From Rhodanobacteraceae bacterium (GTDB lineage: Bacteria; Pseudomonadota; Gammaproteobacteria; Xanthomonadales; Rhodanobacteraceae): a stretch of 64,000 nt of DNA. Shown here one piece after another: positions 18,271 through 29,300 of this stretch (position 1 is the first letter of the stretch; each line of letters begins with the position of its first letter). A model generated the notes under the pieces. That model was not told the DNA's origin. It made no database searches and was given only the letters and a program-made list of their open reading frames with translations. The DNA is taken from the NCBI GenBank assembly GCA_030123585.1, contig CP126120.1, positions 1,923,001-1,987,000 of the forward strand, written 5' to 3'. The translations under genes and the position numbers were made by a program.

Positions 18271-18723
18271 CTATTGCCAATTACCGTAATCACGATCGAC
18301 GCCCTCGCCGCCGGGCTTGCCGTCGCGGCCATAGAAGACGATGTCGTACTGGCCGTGCTTGCCGGGATAGATATAAGCATAGGGATGGCCGAACGGATCG
18401 GTCAGGTCGGCGGGCTTGGCGTATGGGCCGTTCCACGACGGCGCATTCAACGGCTTGGTGATCAGGTCGTCCAGCGCCTTGGGCGGCGAGCCGTTGTCCA
18501 GCGCATAGGCCTGCACGTCCTGGTCGAGCTTGGTGACGCCGATCTTGCCTGCATCCCACTTGCCGGTGTCGACGCGGCCCGACACCGAACGCGCCACGAT
18601 CACGCCGACGATGCCCAGCAGCACGATCACCGCGAGCATTTCGAGCAACGTGAAGCCGCGACGATGCAACGGGACTCGGGACTCGGGACTCGGGACTCGC
18701 AATAGCCGGCTCGGAACTCGCAC
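18271..18723 (-). CDS. gspG: Type II secretion major pseudopilin G (XpsG)
   Basis: GspG (150 aa from the chosen GTG) is the major subunit of the pseudopilus. The cleavage site is HRRG^FTLLEMLAVIVLLGIVGV, and the mature chain ends with the typical GspG region (PFGHPYAYIYPGKHGQYDI, then DGKPGGEG). The N-terminus cannot be fixed. The frame runs open to 18930 through a composite repeat that is clearly not gene. Possible starts are a GTG at 18723, just before four 7-bp repeats, or a TTG at 18669 right after them, giving a leader of only five residues. None has a good ribosome-binding site. Confidence 0.87.
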   Translation of the reverse strand: MRVPSRLLRVPSPESRVPLHRRGFTLLEMLAVIVLLGIVGVIVARSVSGRVDTGKWDAGKIGVTKLDQDVQAYALDNGSPPKALDDLITKPLNAPSWNGPYAKPADLTDPFGHPYAYIYPGKHGQYDIVFYGRDGKPGGEGVDRDYGNWQ

Positions 18724-18903
18724 AGGCCGGCAAAAACCATCTGACGTCATTCCGGGGCCGCCGAAGGCGGAACCCGGAATCCATTTTGACGTTGCTCCTT
18801 CCGCAAGAACAAGATGGATTCCGACTTGCGTCGGAATGACGGCATTGGGGCATTGCGGCACGCTCCCGCGGTGCCGAGTCCCGAGTCCCGAGTCCCGAGT
18901 CCC
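18671..18903. repeat. Composite repeat between gspF and gspG
   Basis: Four tandem copies of GGGACTC (18671-18698) face four inverted copies, GAGTCCC (about 18876-18903), across 177 bp. Between them lies a dispersed repeat of the GTCATTCCGGGGCC...GGAACCCGGAATCC type (18748-18784) and its partner arm GGATTCCGACTTGCGTCGGA ending in ATGAC (near 18813-18841). The block overlaps the possible start region of gspG. Confidence 0.82.
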
Positions 18904-18945
18904 GAACGAATCAAATGCGAGCATGCTCAAACCTCGTCGTAAAAA

Positions 18946-20157
18946 TCATTGAATGCTGCCCGTCAAACTCAGCAGTGGCAGCAGTATCGACAGCATGATG
19001 CCGGCCACCAGCAGCGCCATCACGATGGTGAGCACCGGCACCAGCGCCGCCAGCATTTTGTCGATCGCGGATTTCACCTCGCCGTCGTAGGTATCGGCGG
19101 CGCGCAGCAGCATGCTATCAAGCGTGCCTGACTCCTCGCCCACCATGGTGATCTGGATCGCAAGCTTCGGGAAGCCGGTGTGCGCGGCCAGCGCGCGCGA
19201 CAGCGAGTCGCCGCCCTTGACCGCGTCGGTCGCGGGCGCGAGCTGCGCGGCCAGTTCGCGATTGGACACCACCTGGCGCGCGATGCCGAGCGCGGACAAC
19301 AGCGACACGCCGTTCTTCAGGAGCGAACCCAGCGTGCGCAGCAGGCGCGCGGTATCGATCTTCAGCAGCAGCGGACCCAGCACGCGCACGCGCAACAGGC
19401 GGGCATCGAAGGCGCGCCGCACTTCCGGATCGCGCATCCGCGCGGCGGCCCACAATCCCAGCACGATCAGCGCGGCCAGCACCAGCAGGCCCCAGTCGTG
19501 CAGGAAGCTTCCGAACGCCATCAGCACGCGCGTGATGAACGGGATCGGCACGTTCATGTCGTGGAAGATCGGCACGAACTGCGGCAGCACGAACGCCAGC
19601 AGCAGCACCAGCGAGCCCAGCACGCCGAACAGCAGGAACGCCGGATACACCAGCGCGCCGATCACGCTTTCGCGCAGCGCGCGCGCGCGTTCCAGGTAAT
19701 CGGCCAGCCGCGCCAGCGCCGCGTCCAGCGCACCGCCGGCCTCGCCCGCGCGCACCATGCTGAGGTACAGCTTCGGGAACACGCCGTGTTCTTCTTCCAA
19801 TGCGCGCGACAGCGAAGCGCCGCCGCGCACGCGGTCGCGGATGCGCTCGACCACGTGGCGCGCGCGTTCGCCTTCGGGCAATTCCAGCAGCATCTGCAGC
19901 GAGCGGTCCAGCGGCAGGCCCGCGTGCAGCAGGATGCCGAGCTGGCGGGTGAACTCGACCAGCGCCGCGCCGCCCAGCGTCTTCTTGCGCAAGCCGCCGA
20001 ACAGCGATCCGCCGCCGCCCGCGGCATCGCCGGCTTCCAGCGGCACGTTGCCCTGCTCCTGCAGGCGTGCGATCACGTCCTCGACGCTGGCGGCATCCAT
20101 GCGGCCCTCGACGATTTCGCCGGCTGGCGTGACGGCCTTGTAGTGGAAGGAAGCCAA
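18946..20157 (-). CDS. gspF: Type II secretion inner-membrane protein F (XpsF)
   Basis: GspF (403 aa) is the polytopic core of the inner-membrane platform and interacts with the GspE ATPase. It contains the tandem T2SSF domains, each with the G-x-x-L pattern (GGASLSRALEEE near 115 and GGDSLSRALAAHTGFP near 315), and three membrane spans at about 168-190, 220-240 and 375-397. The length is normal. One base separates it from the gspE stop, so the two are translated together. Confidence 0.95.
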   Translation of the reverse strand: MASFHYKAVTPAGEIVEGRMDAASVEDVIARLQEQGNVPLEAGDAAGGGGSLFGGLRKKTLGGAALVEFTRQLGILLHAGLPLDRSLQMLLELPEGERARHVVERIRDRVRGGASLSRALEEEHGVFPKLYLSMVRAGEAGGALDAALARLADYLERARALRESVIGALVYPAFLLFGVLGSLVLLLAFVLPQFVPIFHDMNVPIPFITRVLMAFGSFLHDWGLLVLAALIVLGLWAAARMRDPEVRRAFDARLLRVRVLGPLLLKIDTARLLRTLGSLLKNGVSLLSALGIARQVVSNRELAAQLAPATDAVKGGDSLSRALAAHTGFPKLAIQITMVGEESGTLDSMLLRAADTYDGEVKSAIDKMLAALVPVLTIVMALLVAGIMLSILLPLLSLTGSIQ

Positions 20158-20158
20158 G

Positions 20159-21895
20159 TCACGCCTCCTGGGTCACGCGCAGGACTTCCTCGATGGTCGT
20201 CAGTCCGGCCAGCGCCTTGCGCAAACCGTCCTCGTGCATGGTGTGCATGCCGGCCGCGCGCGCGGCGCGTTCGATGTCCGACGCATCGGCGCGTTGCATC
20301 AACAGGCGCCGCAGCGCATCGTCCATGGTCAACTGTTCGATGATCGCCAGGCGTCCGCGGTAACCGCTGGGATTGTCGGGCGAGGGGCGCGGGCGGTACA
20401 GGCGGATGGGACGTTGGCTGGTCAACTTGTCCAATCCAAGTTCCGCGACGATCTCCGGCAGCGGCTCGTAGGCTTCGGCCGTCGCGGGATCGAGCCGGCG
20501 CACCAGCCGCTGCGCGAGGATCGCGTTGATGGTCGAGGCCAGCAGATAATCCTCGACGCCCATGTCCAGCAGGCGCGTCAGGCCGCCGGCGGCGCTGTTG
20601 GTGTGCAGCGTCGACAGCACCAGATGCCCGGTGAGCGCCGACTGGATCGCGATCTTGCAGGTTTCCAGATCGCGCATCTCGCCGATCATGATCACGTCCG
20701 GATCCTGGCGCACGATCGAGCGCAGCGCGCCGGCGAAGTCGAGTCCGATCTGCGGCTTCACCTGCATCTGGTTGATGCCTTCGAGCTGGTATTCGACCGG
20801 ATCCTCGACGGTGATGATCTTGCGATCGGGCGTGTTGATTTTCGACAGCGCGGTGTACAGCGTGGTGGTCTTGCCCGAACCGGTCGGGCCGGTCACCAGA
20901 AGAATCCCGTGCGGCTGTTCCAGCACGTGCAGGAACGCAGGCAAGGTGTGTTCGTCGAAACCCAGCGAATCGAAATCCAGCACCACGCTGCCGCGATCGA
21001 GGATGCGCATCACCACCGATTCGCCAAAACTCGTCGGAATGCACGACACGCGGAGATCCAGTTCCTTGCCCTGCACGCGCAGCATGATGCGGCCATCCTG
21101 CGGCAGGCGCCGCTCGGCGATGTTCATCCGCGCCATGATCTTGATGCGCGAGATCACCGCAGCGGTGCTGGACGCCGGCGGCGCCTCGACTTCGTGCAAC
21201 ACGCCGTCGATGCGGTAACGCACCTTCAGGCGATTCTCGAACGGCTCGATGTGGATGTCCGACGCGCGCGCTTCCACCGCGCGCTGGATCAGGAGGTTCA
21301 CCAGCCGGATCACGGGCGCTTCGGAAGCGAGGTCGCGCAGGTGTTCGATGTCGTCGTCGCCCGACGATTCCGCGCCCTCGCCTTCCAGCCCTTCCACGAT
21401 GGTGCCCAGCGCGCTGCGGCCCGCGCCGTGCCAGCGCTCGATCAGGTCGTCGATTTCGGAACGCGCCGCGACAACCAGCGACACCGGCCGACCGCACGCC
21501 AGTTGCATGGCCTGCGCGATATAGGGATCGCCCGGATCGGCCGTCGCAACCTGCAGCGCGGAACCGGCTTCGGCCAGCGGCACCGCGTGGTACTGCTTCA
21601 TGAAGCGCACGCTGAGCGCGGTTTCCGGCGGCGCGTCCGGCGCGTCCTTCACCGACAGCAGCGGCAGCCGCAGCGTTTCCGACCAGGCTTCGGCGAGGTC
21701 GCGCTCGGACACCAGGCCTAGCCGCGCCAGCAGGGCGGTCAGCCGCGTTTCCGGCGCCTCGGCCAGCAGGCGCTCGGCGCGCGCCAGATCGTCCTGTTTC
21801 AGGCGGCCGCGCTCGACCAGCAACGCGCACACCCGCGCCTCCGCGTCATCCGCAGCGCGCGGTGGCTCCGAATTGAGCTGAGGCAGTGCCGCCAT
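20159..21895 (-). CDS. gspE: Type II secretion ATPase GspE (XpsE)
   Basis: GspE (578 aa) is the cytoplasmic hexameric ATPase that powers pseudopilus growth. The N-terminal T2SSE domain is followed by SDIHIEPFENRLKVRYRIDG, Walker A GPTGSGKTTTLY, the Asp box ITVEDPVEYQLEGINQMQV, Walker B DPDVIMIGEMRD and the His box TGHLVLSTLHTNSAAGGL. The four-cysteine zinc motif usual in GspE is absent: the expected region reads RLVRRLDPATAEAYEP and later PRPSPDNPSGYRGR. I recall the same loss in Xanthomonas XpsE. First gene of the minus-strand secretion operon. Confidence 0.96.
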   Translation of the reverse strand: MAALPQLNSEPPRAADDAEARVCALLVERGRLKQDDLARAERLLAEAPETRLTALLARLGLVSERDLAEAWSETLRLPLLSVKDAPDAPPETALSVRFMKQYHAVPLAEAGSALQVATADPGDPYIAQAMQLACGRPVSLVVAARSEIDDLIERWHGAGRSALGTIVEGLEGEGAESSGDDDIEHLRDLASEAPVIRLVNLLIQRAVEARASDIHIEPFENRLKVRYRIDGVLHEVEAPPASSTAAVISRIKIMARMNIAERRLPQDGRIMLRVQGKELDLRVSCIPTSFGESVVMRILDRGSVVLDFDSLGFDEHTLPAFLHVLEQPHGILLVTGPTGSGKTTTLYTALSKINTPDRKIITVEDPVEYQLEGINQMQVKPQIGLDFAGALRSIVRQDPDVIMIGEMRDLETCKIAIQSALTGHLVLSTLHTNSAAGGLTRLLDMGVEDYLLASTINAILAQRLVRRLDPATAEAYEPLPEIVAELGLDKLTSQRPIRLYRPRPSPDNPSGYRGRLAIIEQLTMDDALRRLLMQRADASDIERAARAAGMHTMHEDGLRKALAGLTTIEEVLRVTQEA

Positions 21896-21997
21896 GGACG
21901 GTTCTCAGGCCGGATGGATCGCCAGACCGCCATTGGTAGCACACCCGCCGGGGCAATGCGAGTGTCGTCGCGGTGTGCCCCGGACCGCGAGAATTGG

Positions 21998-22405
21998 CTA
22001 CATCGATGACGGCGTGGATGAAGCGACGGTGTAGGAAAGATGCAGCGTGATCTTCTCGCCCTTCTTCAGGTGCTGGCTGGCGTCCGGGAAGTGCACCCGG
22101 AGCGTGCCCACGGCCGTGCGGACATCGACGATGCCGTTCGCGCCGATCGTCCTGACCGTGCCGGTCATGTCGTGCTGGCCCATCGCCATGCCGGAATCGG
22201 TATGCGCGGCCTGCGGCATGCTCGGCGGCATTTCCTGCTGGGTCCGTGCGGGGCTGGTCTGGTATGGCGGCGTGTGGGTCATCGCGCCGGACTGCGGGTG
22301 CTCCGGCGGTTGCTGCGCGGGGGTGGTTTGCGCCAGCGCGAATGGCGCGGCACAAGCCAGCGCGACCGCGGCGGCGATGCCCGGCATCGAATGCATGCGT
22401 TTCAT
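21998..22405 (-). CDS. Small secreted protein of unknown function
   Basis: A 135-aa protein whose family I do not recognise. It has a signal peptide (AAAVALACAAPFALAQ), a low-complexity middle rich in P, Q, M and H (about residues 27-75), and a compact C-terminal part (GTVRTIGANGIVDVRTAVG, then LRVHFPDASQHLKKGEKITL). The C-terminal part may be a small beta-barrel; the Met/His-rich middle could bind metal, but that is a guess. The start at 22405 is set by a perfect AGGAGG site; a longer open frame upstream lacks one. It stands alone, between gspE and sdaA. Confidence 0.75.
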   Translation of the reverse strand: MKRMHSMPGIAAAVALACAAPFALAQTTPAQQPPEHPQSGAMTHTPPYQTSPARTQQEMPPSMPQAAHTDSGMAMGQHDMTGTVRTIGANGIVDVRTAVGTLRVHFPDASQHLKKGEKITLHLSYTVASSTPSSM

Positions 22406-22622
22406 GGAAACCTCCTTGCGTGATGGGAACCTGGTCACGGCTCGCGTCGTCGCGAACCGGCAGCCATCTTGCGGCGGCCCGACCACTACACGCCGCATAC
22501 GCATGCGGGTCAAGGGAACCGGCGCGTGCCATTCAGCGCCGCCGAACAATCAAGTCAGCGCCGACTCAGGCTGGCGTTAACGAAGCGCGAGGTTCGCGTC
22601 AATCGCCCGTAAAGCGGCGGCG

Positions 22623-24005
<1,383 letters not shown>

Positions 24006-24064
24006 AGGTTGCAAAGCCAAGAGACAGGCCGGTTATTCTACGCGCGGACGCACTCCTCCCTTAT

Positions 24065-24207
24065 GTCGTCATTCCGGGGCCGCGCGTAGCGCGGAACCCG
24101 GAATCTGCTTTTGCAGGGGGTGCCCTGCATGTGAAAAATGCCGTCCATGGCCAAGAGCTCCGTGGTTCCGTTCGCGATGAAGCTGCGAACGGCCCCGGAA
24201 TGACGAC
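24065..24207. repeat. Composite inverted repeat between sdaA and a glutaredoxin gene
   Basis: The 17-base arm GTCGTCATTCCGGGGCC (24065-24081) has an exact inverted partner at 24191-24207. The left arm runs into CGCGCGTAGCGCG and GGAACCCGGAAT. This is one member of the dispersed family found at 18748, 30013, 39782, 46834 and 58753. The 243-bp gap between the divergent genes holds little else. Confidence 0.85.
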
Positions 24208-24248
24208 AATGTTTGTTCGCGCCCCAGCGATTTTCACTCGCCGGAACC

Positions 24249-24482
24249 ATGTTGATCCTTTACCAACGCGACGACTGCAAGCTGTGCGACGAAGCCGTCG
24301 CGCTGCTGGCGCGCGCGTGCGCGCCGGAATTCGAAAGCGTGTGGATCGACGGCGATGCGGATCTGGAAGCGCGCTACGGCGAACGCGTGCCGGTGCTGCG
24401 CGACGGGGATTCCGGGCGCGAGCTCGGCTGGCCGTTCGACGCGGCGGCGTTGCACGCTTTCCTGAGCGCGCAAACCGTCTGA
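24249..24482 (+). CDS. Mini-glutaredoxin (DUF836-type) protein
   Basis: A 77-aa thioredoxin-fold protein with the redox pair CKLC at the start of the first helix (LYQRDDCKLCDEAV) and the cis-proline region ERVPVLRDGDSGRELGWPFD. It matches the short glutaredoxin-like family often found near metabolic genes; substrate unknown, cytoplasmic. The ATG at 24249 gives MLILYQRDDC, the usual first strand; an upstream in-frame start would add a leader from intergenic sequence. It converges with the yceI gene, 7 bp away. Confidence 0.83.
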   Translation: MLILYQRDDCKLCDEAVALLARACAPEFESVWIDGDADLEARYGERVPVLRDGDSGRELGWPFDAAALHAFLSAQTV

Positions 24483-24489
24483 GGCGCCT

Positions 24490-25056
24490 CTATTTCTGCG
24501 CGTGCAGCAGCAAGTGCCCGTGCACGGTCACGCCGTTACCGATCATCGACGGGTCGGCCCATTGCCCCGTGCCGATCCCGAAGTCGAGCCGTTTCAGTTG
24601 CGCGCTGACATCCAGCGTCGCGGTATCGCCGTGCGGGACGAAGCTCACGTTGAGCACGACCGGCTTGCTGACGCCGCGCAAGGTCAGTTTGCCATCCGCC
24701 TGCACCTCGCCGTTCGCCGCCTTGCGGAACGACCGGGTCACGAAATGCGCGCGCGGGAATTTCGCGGTGTCGAGGAAATCCGTGCCCAGCGCGGCGTGGT
24801 CGCGCTCGCTGTTCTGCGTGTCGAGACTGGCGACGTCGATCTCGACATCGAACTTCGCGTGCGCGAGGTCGGCGGGGTCGTACTCGATCTTCGCGGTGAA
24901 ACGACGGAACTGCCCGGTGTAGGCCACGCCCTGATAGGTGTTGGTGAAGGTGAGCGTGCTGTGCGCGGGATCGACCTGCCAGGTCTTCGCGAACGCGGTC
25001 GCAGCCAGACCAAGGCACAGCAACGCACACAAGCAGCCGAATGCAAACCTCATCAT
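24490..25056 (-). CDS. YceI family periplasmic protein (first copy)
   Basis: A 188-aa protein with a signal peptide (cut after AATAFA) and a YceI lipocalin-like barrel: WQVDPAHSTLTFTNTY, FDVEIDVASLDTQNSERD, FLDTAKFPRAHF, GKLTLRGVSKPVVL. YceI proteins bind isoprenoids such as ubiquinone-8 or other hydrophobic ligands in the periplasm. It is the last gene of a three-gene unit, overlapping the cytochrome b561 gene by 4 bp. Confidence 0.92.
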   Translation of the reverse strand: MMRFAFGCLCALLCLGLAATAFAKTWQVDPAHSTLTFTNTYQGVAYTGQFRRFTAKIEYDPADLAHAKFDVEIDVASLDTQNSERDHAALGTDFLDTAKFPRAHFVTRSFRKAANGEVQADGKLTLRGVSKPVVLNVSFVPHGDTATLDVSAQLKRLDFGIGTGQWADPSMIGNGVTVHGHLLLHAQK

Positions 25057-25622
25057 CCGCCTCCGTTCTTTCCGCGCACGCCAACCACCATTTTCCGCAA
25101 CACATCATCACGCTGCCTGAAGTGATGCCACAAGGCTGCGCCGACGTGCCCCACCAGCAAGACCACCAGCAACCAGAACAGCGTCTGGTGCACGAGCAGC
25201 GCGCGCGGTTTCCACACCGGATCGTAACCGCCGGTCAGGCTCGGGATGTCGATGAGGCCGAACCACACCAGCGGCGCGTTCGACGCCGAATTGAACCACC
25301 AGCCGGAAAGCGGGATCGCAAGGATCAGCACGTACAGCGCGAGGTGCATCGCGCGCGCCGCGCGCACCTGCCAGCGCGGCATCGCGGGTGGATCGGCCGG
25401 ACGGCGCTCGCTCAACCGCCACGCGATCCGCAGCAGCACCAGCGCGAGGATGGTCATCCCGATCGACTTGTGCAGCGCGAACACCCGCAGCTTGGCGGGC
25501 GACAGGGCCATGTCCGTCATGGTCAACCCGATCACGGCCTGCACCAGGATCAGGAGCGCGATCGACCAGTGGAATGCGCGCACCAGCGCGCCCCAGCCCG
25601 CTTCAGTGCTGCGCAGCGGCAT
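25053..25622 (-). CDS. Cytochrome b561 family membrane protein
   Basis: A 189-aa four-helix di-heme cytochrome of the inner membrane. Histidines placed in helices fit heme ligands: RAFHWSIALL (residue 18), LHKSIGMT (about 51), a helix ending AARAMHLALYVLILAIPL, and HQTLFWLLVVLLVGH. Such proteins pass electrons from quinol to periplasmic partners; in E. coli yceJ and yceI form a similar pair. Here it overlaps YceI-family genes on both sides (20 bp upstream, 4 bp downstream), which indicates one transcript. Confidence 0.9.
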   Translation of the reverse strand: MPLRSTEAGWGALVRAFHWSIALLILVQAVIGLTMTDMALSPAKLRVFALHKSIGMTILALVLLRIAWRLSERRPADPPAMPRWQVRAARAMHLALYVLILAIPLSGWWFNSASNAPLVWFGLIDIPSLTGGYDPVWKPRALLVHQTLFWLLVVLLVGHVGAALWHHFRQRDDVLRKMVVGVRGKNGGG

Positions 25623-26256
25623 GCGCCCCGCTCCTGATCGATTTGTCCGCGGCCCGCCGATAGTCCTGCTCGGCGGAGCGGTCGAGCGTGGCCTCGATTT
25701 CGAGGCGGATTGCGACCTCGGTGCCGACCGCTTTCGGGAACGCGGTCATGCCGAACTTCGTCCGGTCCAGCGTCGCGTGGCCCGAGAACCCGGCGATGGT
25801 TTCGAATCCGAACAGGGTCGCGCCGACGCGGTTGACGGTGAACTCGACTTGCACCGGCAAGGTCACGCCGTGCAAGGTGAGGTTGCCTTCGAGCGTGCCC
25901 GTGTGTTCGCCGGTCTTTCGCACCGACGTGCTCTCGAAATGCGCCAGCGGGAACTTCGCCGCGTCCAGGAAATTGCGGCCCGTGACGGCATCGTTCCAGG
26001 ACTTGTCACCGAGGTCGGCGGAAGCCAGGTCGATGTCGGCCACCACTTTCGAGGCCGCCCAGTCATCCGGATCGAACCGCAGCCAGCCGCGCGCGATCGC
26101 GAGCCGGCCGACCGGATTCGAATAGCCGTCGTGGTCGGCGCTGAACAGCACCTGCGAGTGCACGCTGTCGATGCGGTAGTCGAGCGAATGCGCGATCGCG
26201 GCGCCGGCGACCAGCGCCAGCGCGAGCCCCAGCAACGTTGACGGCCATCGTCGCAC
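25603..26256 (-). CDS. YceI family periplasmic protein (second copy)
   Basis: A 217-aa YceI protein with a signal peptide (LLGLALALVAGAAIAHS). The barrel shows YRIDSVHSQVLFSADHDGY, ADIDLASADLGDKSWND, FLDAAKFPLAHFESTSV and GNLTLHGVTLPVQVEF. The C-terminal 25 residues after the barrel are polar and lie over the start of the b561 gene. I chose the GTG at 26256 because AGGAGG precedes it at good spacing; an ATG at 26325 would add an arginine-rich leader. First gene of the yceI-b561-yceI unit, divergent from the sensor kinase. Confidence 0.9.
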   Translation of the reverse strand: MRRWPSTLLGLALALVAGAAIAHSLDYRIDSVHSQVLFSADHDGYSNPVGRLAIARGWLRFDPDDWAASKVVADIDLASADLGDKSWNDAVTGRNFLDAAKFPLAHFESTSVRKTGEHTGTLEGNLTLHGVTLPVQVEFTVNRVGATLFGFETIAGFSGHATLDRTKFGMTAFPKAVGTEVAIRLEIEATLDRSAEQDYRRAADKSIRSGAHAAAQH

Positions 26257-26353
26257 GCGGACCTCCTGCTGCCATCCTCGCACACGCGCGCCGCGCGCGC
26301 ATCGGCGGCGGTTTTGCGGCATCATCGCGGTTCAGGGTACGGGGAGGCGCGGG

Positions 26354-29300
26354 ATGTTCGCAGCATGGGTTCTGGCAAGCGCGTTGGCGAGCGCCGCAAC
26401 GCCCGCTGCGGCCAGCGTGCCGCCCACGCCGATCTTCCGCAGCTACGGCGTGGCCGAGGGCCTGCCGTCCGCCAACGTGTACACGGTGACCCAGGACCAC
26501 GCGGGTTATCTCTGGATCGGCACCCATGGCGGACTGGTGCGTTACGACAGCCGCGAGTTCCGGGTGTTCCGCCATGATCCCGAACAAGCTGCATCGCTGC
26601 CCGCCAACGACGTGTCGGCATTGCTGGTCGATCGCGCGGGCCGCTTGTGGGTCGGCGGCGAAAACACCGGCCTGAATTTGTACGAACCGGAAAGCGGCGG
26701 CTTCCGGCACTGGCTGCACGACCCGAAGCGCGCGGACAGCCTGTCCGCCAACGACCTGATGGCGATCGCCCAGGACCCGTCGGGCGCGATCTGGGTGGGC
26801 GTGTACGCCGGCGGCCTGAACAGGCTGGATGCGGACGAACGCGGCTTCACGCACCTGCGGCATCGCAGCGACGATCCCGCCAGCCTTGCCTCGGACAACG
26901 TCACTGCGCTCGCACTGGCCGCGGACGGCGGACTGTGGGTCGGCACCGATGCCGGACTCGATCGGCTGGATGCCGCCGGCCGCATCCACCACATCATTTT
27001 TCCGGAACTCAAGACACAACCAACCATCTGGCAAGTGCGGGTGACGGACACGGGCGTGGATGTCGCGACCAGTGCCGGGCTGTATCACCTCGATGCCGCC
27101 GGCCACGCCAGCCTGATCAGCGCCGCGCGCGAGACCCTCGCCAGCCTGCGCGGCAGGGACGGCGGCCTGTGGATCGCCGAACGCGGCGGGCTCGCCCGCA
27201 TCAGCGCCGATGGCGCCACCCGCTTCGAGCAACCCACGCCAGGCGTGGCGGGCGGCCTGCCGGGACGCCTTCCGGACGGTTTGTTCCGCGATCACGAAGG
27301 CGGAGTGTGGGTGGCGATGGTGGATGGCGGCCTCGCCTACCTGCCGCCGCAATGGCGCGCGTTCAGCATGTTCCGGCATGTTCCGGGCGATCCCGACAGC
27401 CTCACCCGCGACCGCGTGCGCGCGCTGGCGCTGGCCGGCGGCGACACGCTGTGGGCAGCGGGCGCGGGCATGCTCGACCAGATCGAACTCGCCACCGGCA
27501 AGGTGCGACACGCGGCGATTCCCGATCTCGCGCGGATGTCGATTTCTTCCTTGGCTGTGGATGCGTCCGGCCGCCTGTGGATCGGCAGCCGCCGCGGCCT
27601 GTTCACCTGGGACGGCAAGCGCCTGCAGCCGGTCGCCACCGGCGAGGTCGCGTTGCGGCACGGCGTATGGCGGCTGCTCGCGGCGCGCGACGGCACCATC
27701 TATTTCGCCGGCGTCGGCAGCGGCGCCTTCCGGGTCGATCCGGAAACCTTCGCGATCCAGCCGCTCGCGCCGCCGGCCGCCGGCGAGACCGCGCGGGAAA
27801 TCGGGCAACTGCGCGAAGCCGCGGACGGTTCGATCTGGGCGGCGAGCCACGCCGGGCTCGCGCGCCTCGCTCCCGGCGCCGCGGCTTTCGCTTTCGTGCC
27901 GGGTGTGGCGCGCGGGGACGTGCAGGCGTTCGCGCTTGGACGGGACGGCGAACTGTGGGTGGCGCGTACCGCCAGCCTGCAGCGTTACCGCATCGACCAC
28001 GGCCGCGCGACGCTCGCCGAGGACATCGACGGCAAGCGCGGCTGGCCCGACACCGGCATCCTCGGCCTGCAGGTCGGCAAGGATGGCCGGGTGTTCGCAC
28101 TCAGCAGCCGCAACCTGCTGGTGTACGACCCGCGCAACCGGCAGTTGCACGCGTTCGCGACCGCCGAAGGCCTGGCCACCACCGATTTCACCGGCGACGC
28201 GCTGCTCGCCAACGGCCAGGGCGAATTGTTCGCCGGCAGCCTGGCCGGCGTGATCGGCATCCGGATCGACCAATTGCCGTGGCATCTCGCGACGCCGCGG
28301 CTCGTACTGGAATCGGTGAACGTGCGCCGCAACGGCAAGCTTCTGGAACTCGATCCGCGCCGGCCGATCGAACTCGACTGGCGCGACCGCGAGCTCAACG
28401 TCACCGCGCAGGTGTTGTCGTTCGTCGATCCGGCGCGCAACCAGTACCGCTTCCGCCTGCAGGGCTTCGATCCCGGCTGGGTGGAAACCGGCCATCGCAA
28501 CGTGCGCGAATTTTCCGTGCTGGAACCCGGCGACTACCGCCTGCTGGTAAGCGGGCGCACTGGCGACGGCCCGTGGAGCGCGCCGCTGGAAGCGTTCTCG
28601 CTGCACGTGAGGGCGGCGCCCTGGAACACGCCGTGGGCGTGGGCCGCGTACGTGCTCGCGGCGCTCGCGCTGCTGGCGTGGAGCGTGTGGACGCTGCGCC
28701 GGCGCCTGCGGCAGCAGCACAGGCTGGCGCTGAGCGAGGAACGCCAGCGCATCGCCGAACAGGCCAACGCCGCGAAGTCGCGCTTCCTCGCCAACATGGC
28801 GCACGAAATCCGCACGCCGCTCACCGGCGTGCTGGGCATGACCGAGCTGCTGCTGAAGACGCCGATGAACGATCGCCAGCACCAGTACGCGGATGCGATC
28901 CGGCGTTCCGGCGCGCTGCTGCTGCGGCAGGTCAACGACGCGCTGGACGTGGCGCGCATCGAGGCCGGCCGGCTGGAATTGAACGCCGCGCCGTTCGATC
29001 CCGCGGCGATCCTGCGCGAAGTCGCCGACGCCGATGCCGGCCTCGCGGCGCAGAAACAGTTGACGATCGACGTCGCGGTCGCGCCGGACGCGCCGCGCAC
29101 GGTGCGCGGCGATGCGCTGCGCGTGCAGCAGATCCTGTTCAACCTCGCCCACAACGCGCTGAAGTTCACCACCCACGGCGGCGTCACGCTGAAACTGGAC
29201 CGCGACGGCGACGGCATCGCCTACCAGGTGCTCGACAACGGCCCCGGCATGACGCCCGAGGAATGCGCGCGCATCTTCCAGCGCTTCGAGCAGGCCGACT

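Noticed and set aside
18724..18930. Upstream extension of gspG to an ATG at 18930
   Set aside because: The added residues are a translation of the composite repeat (for example AVIPTQVGIHLVLAEG), not a pseudopilin leader, which is 5-25 residues long.
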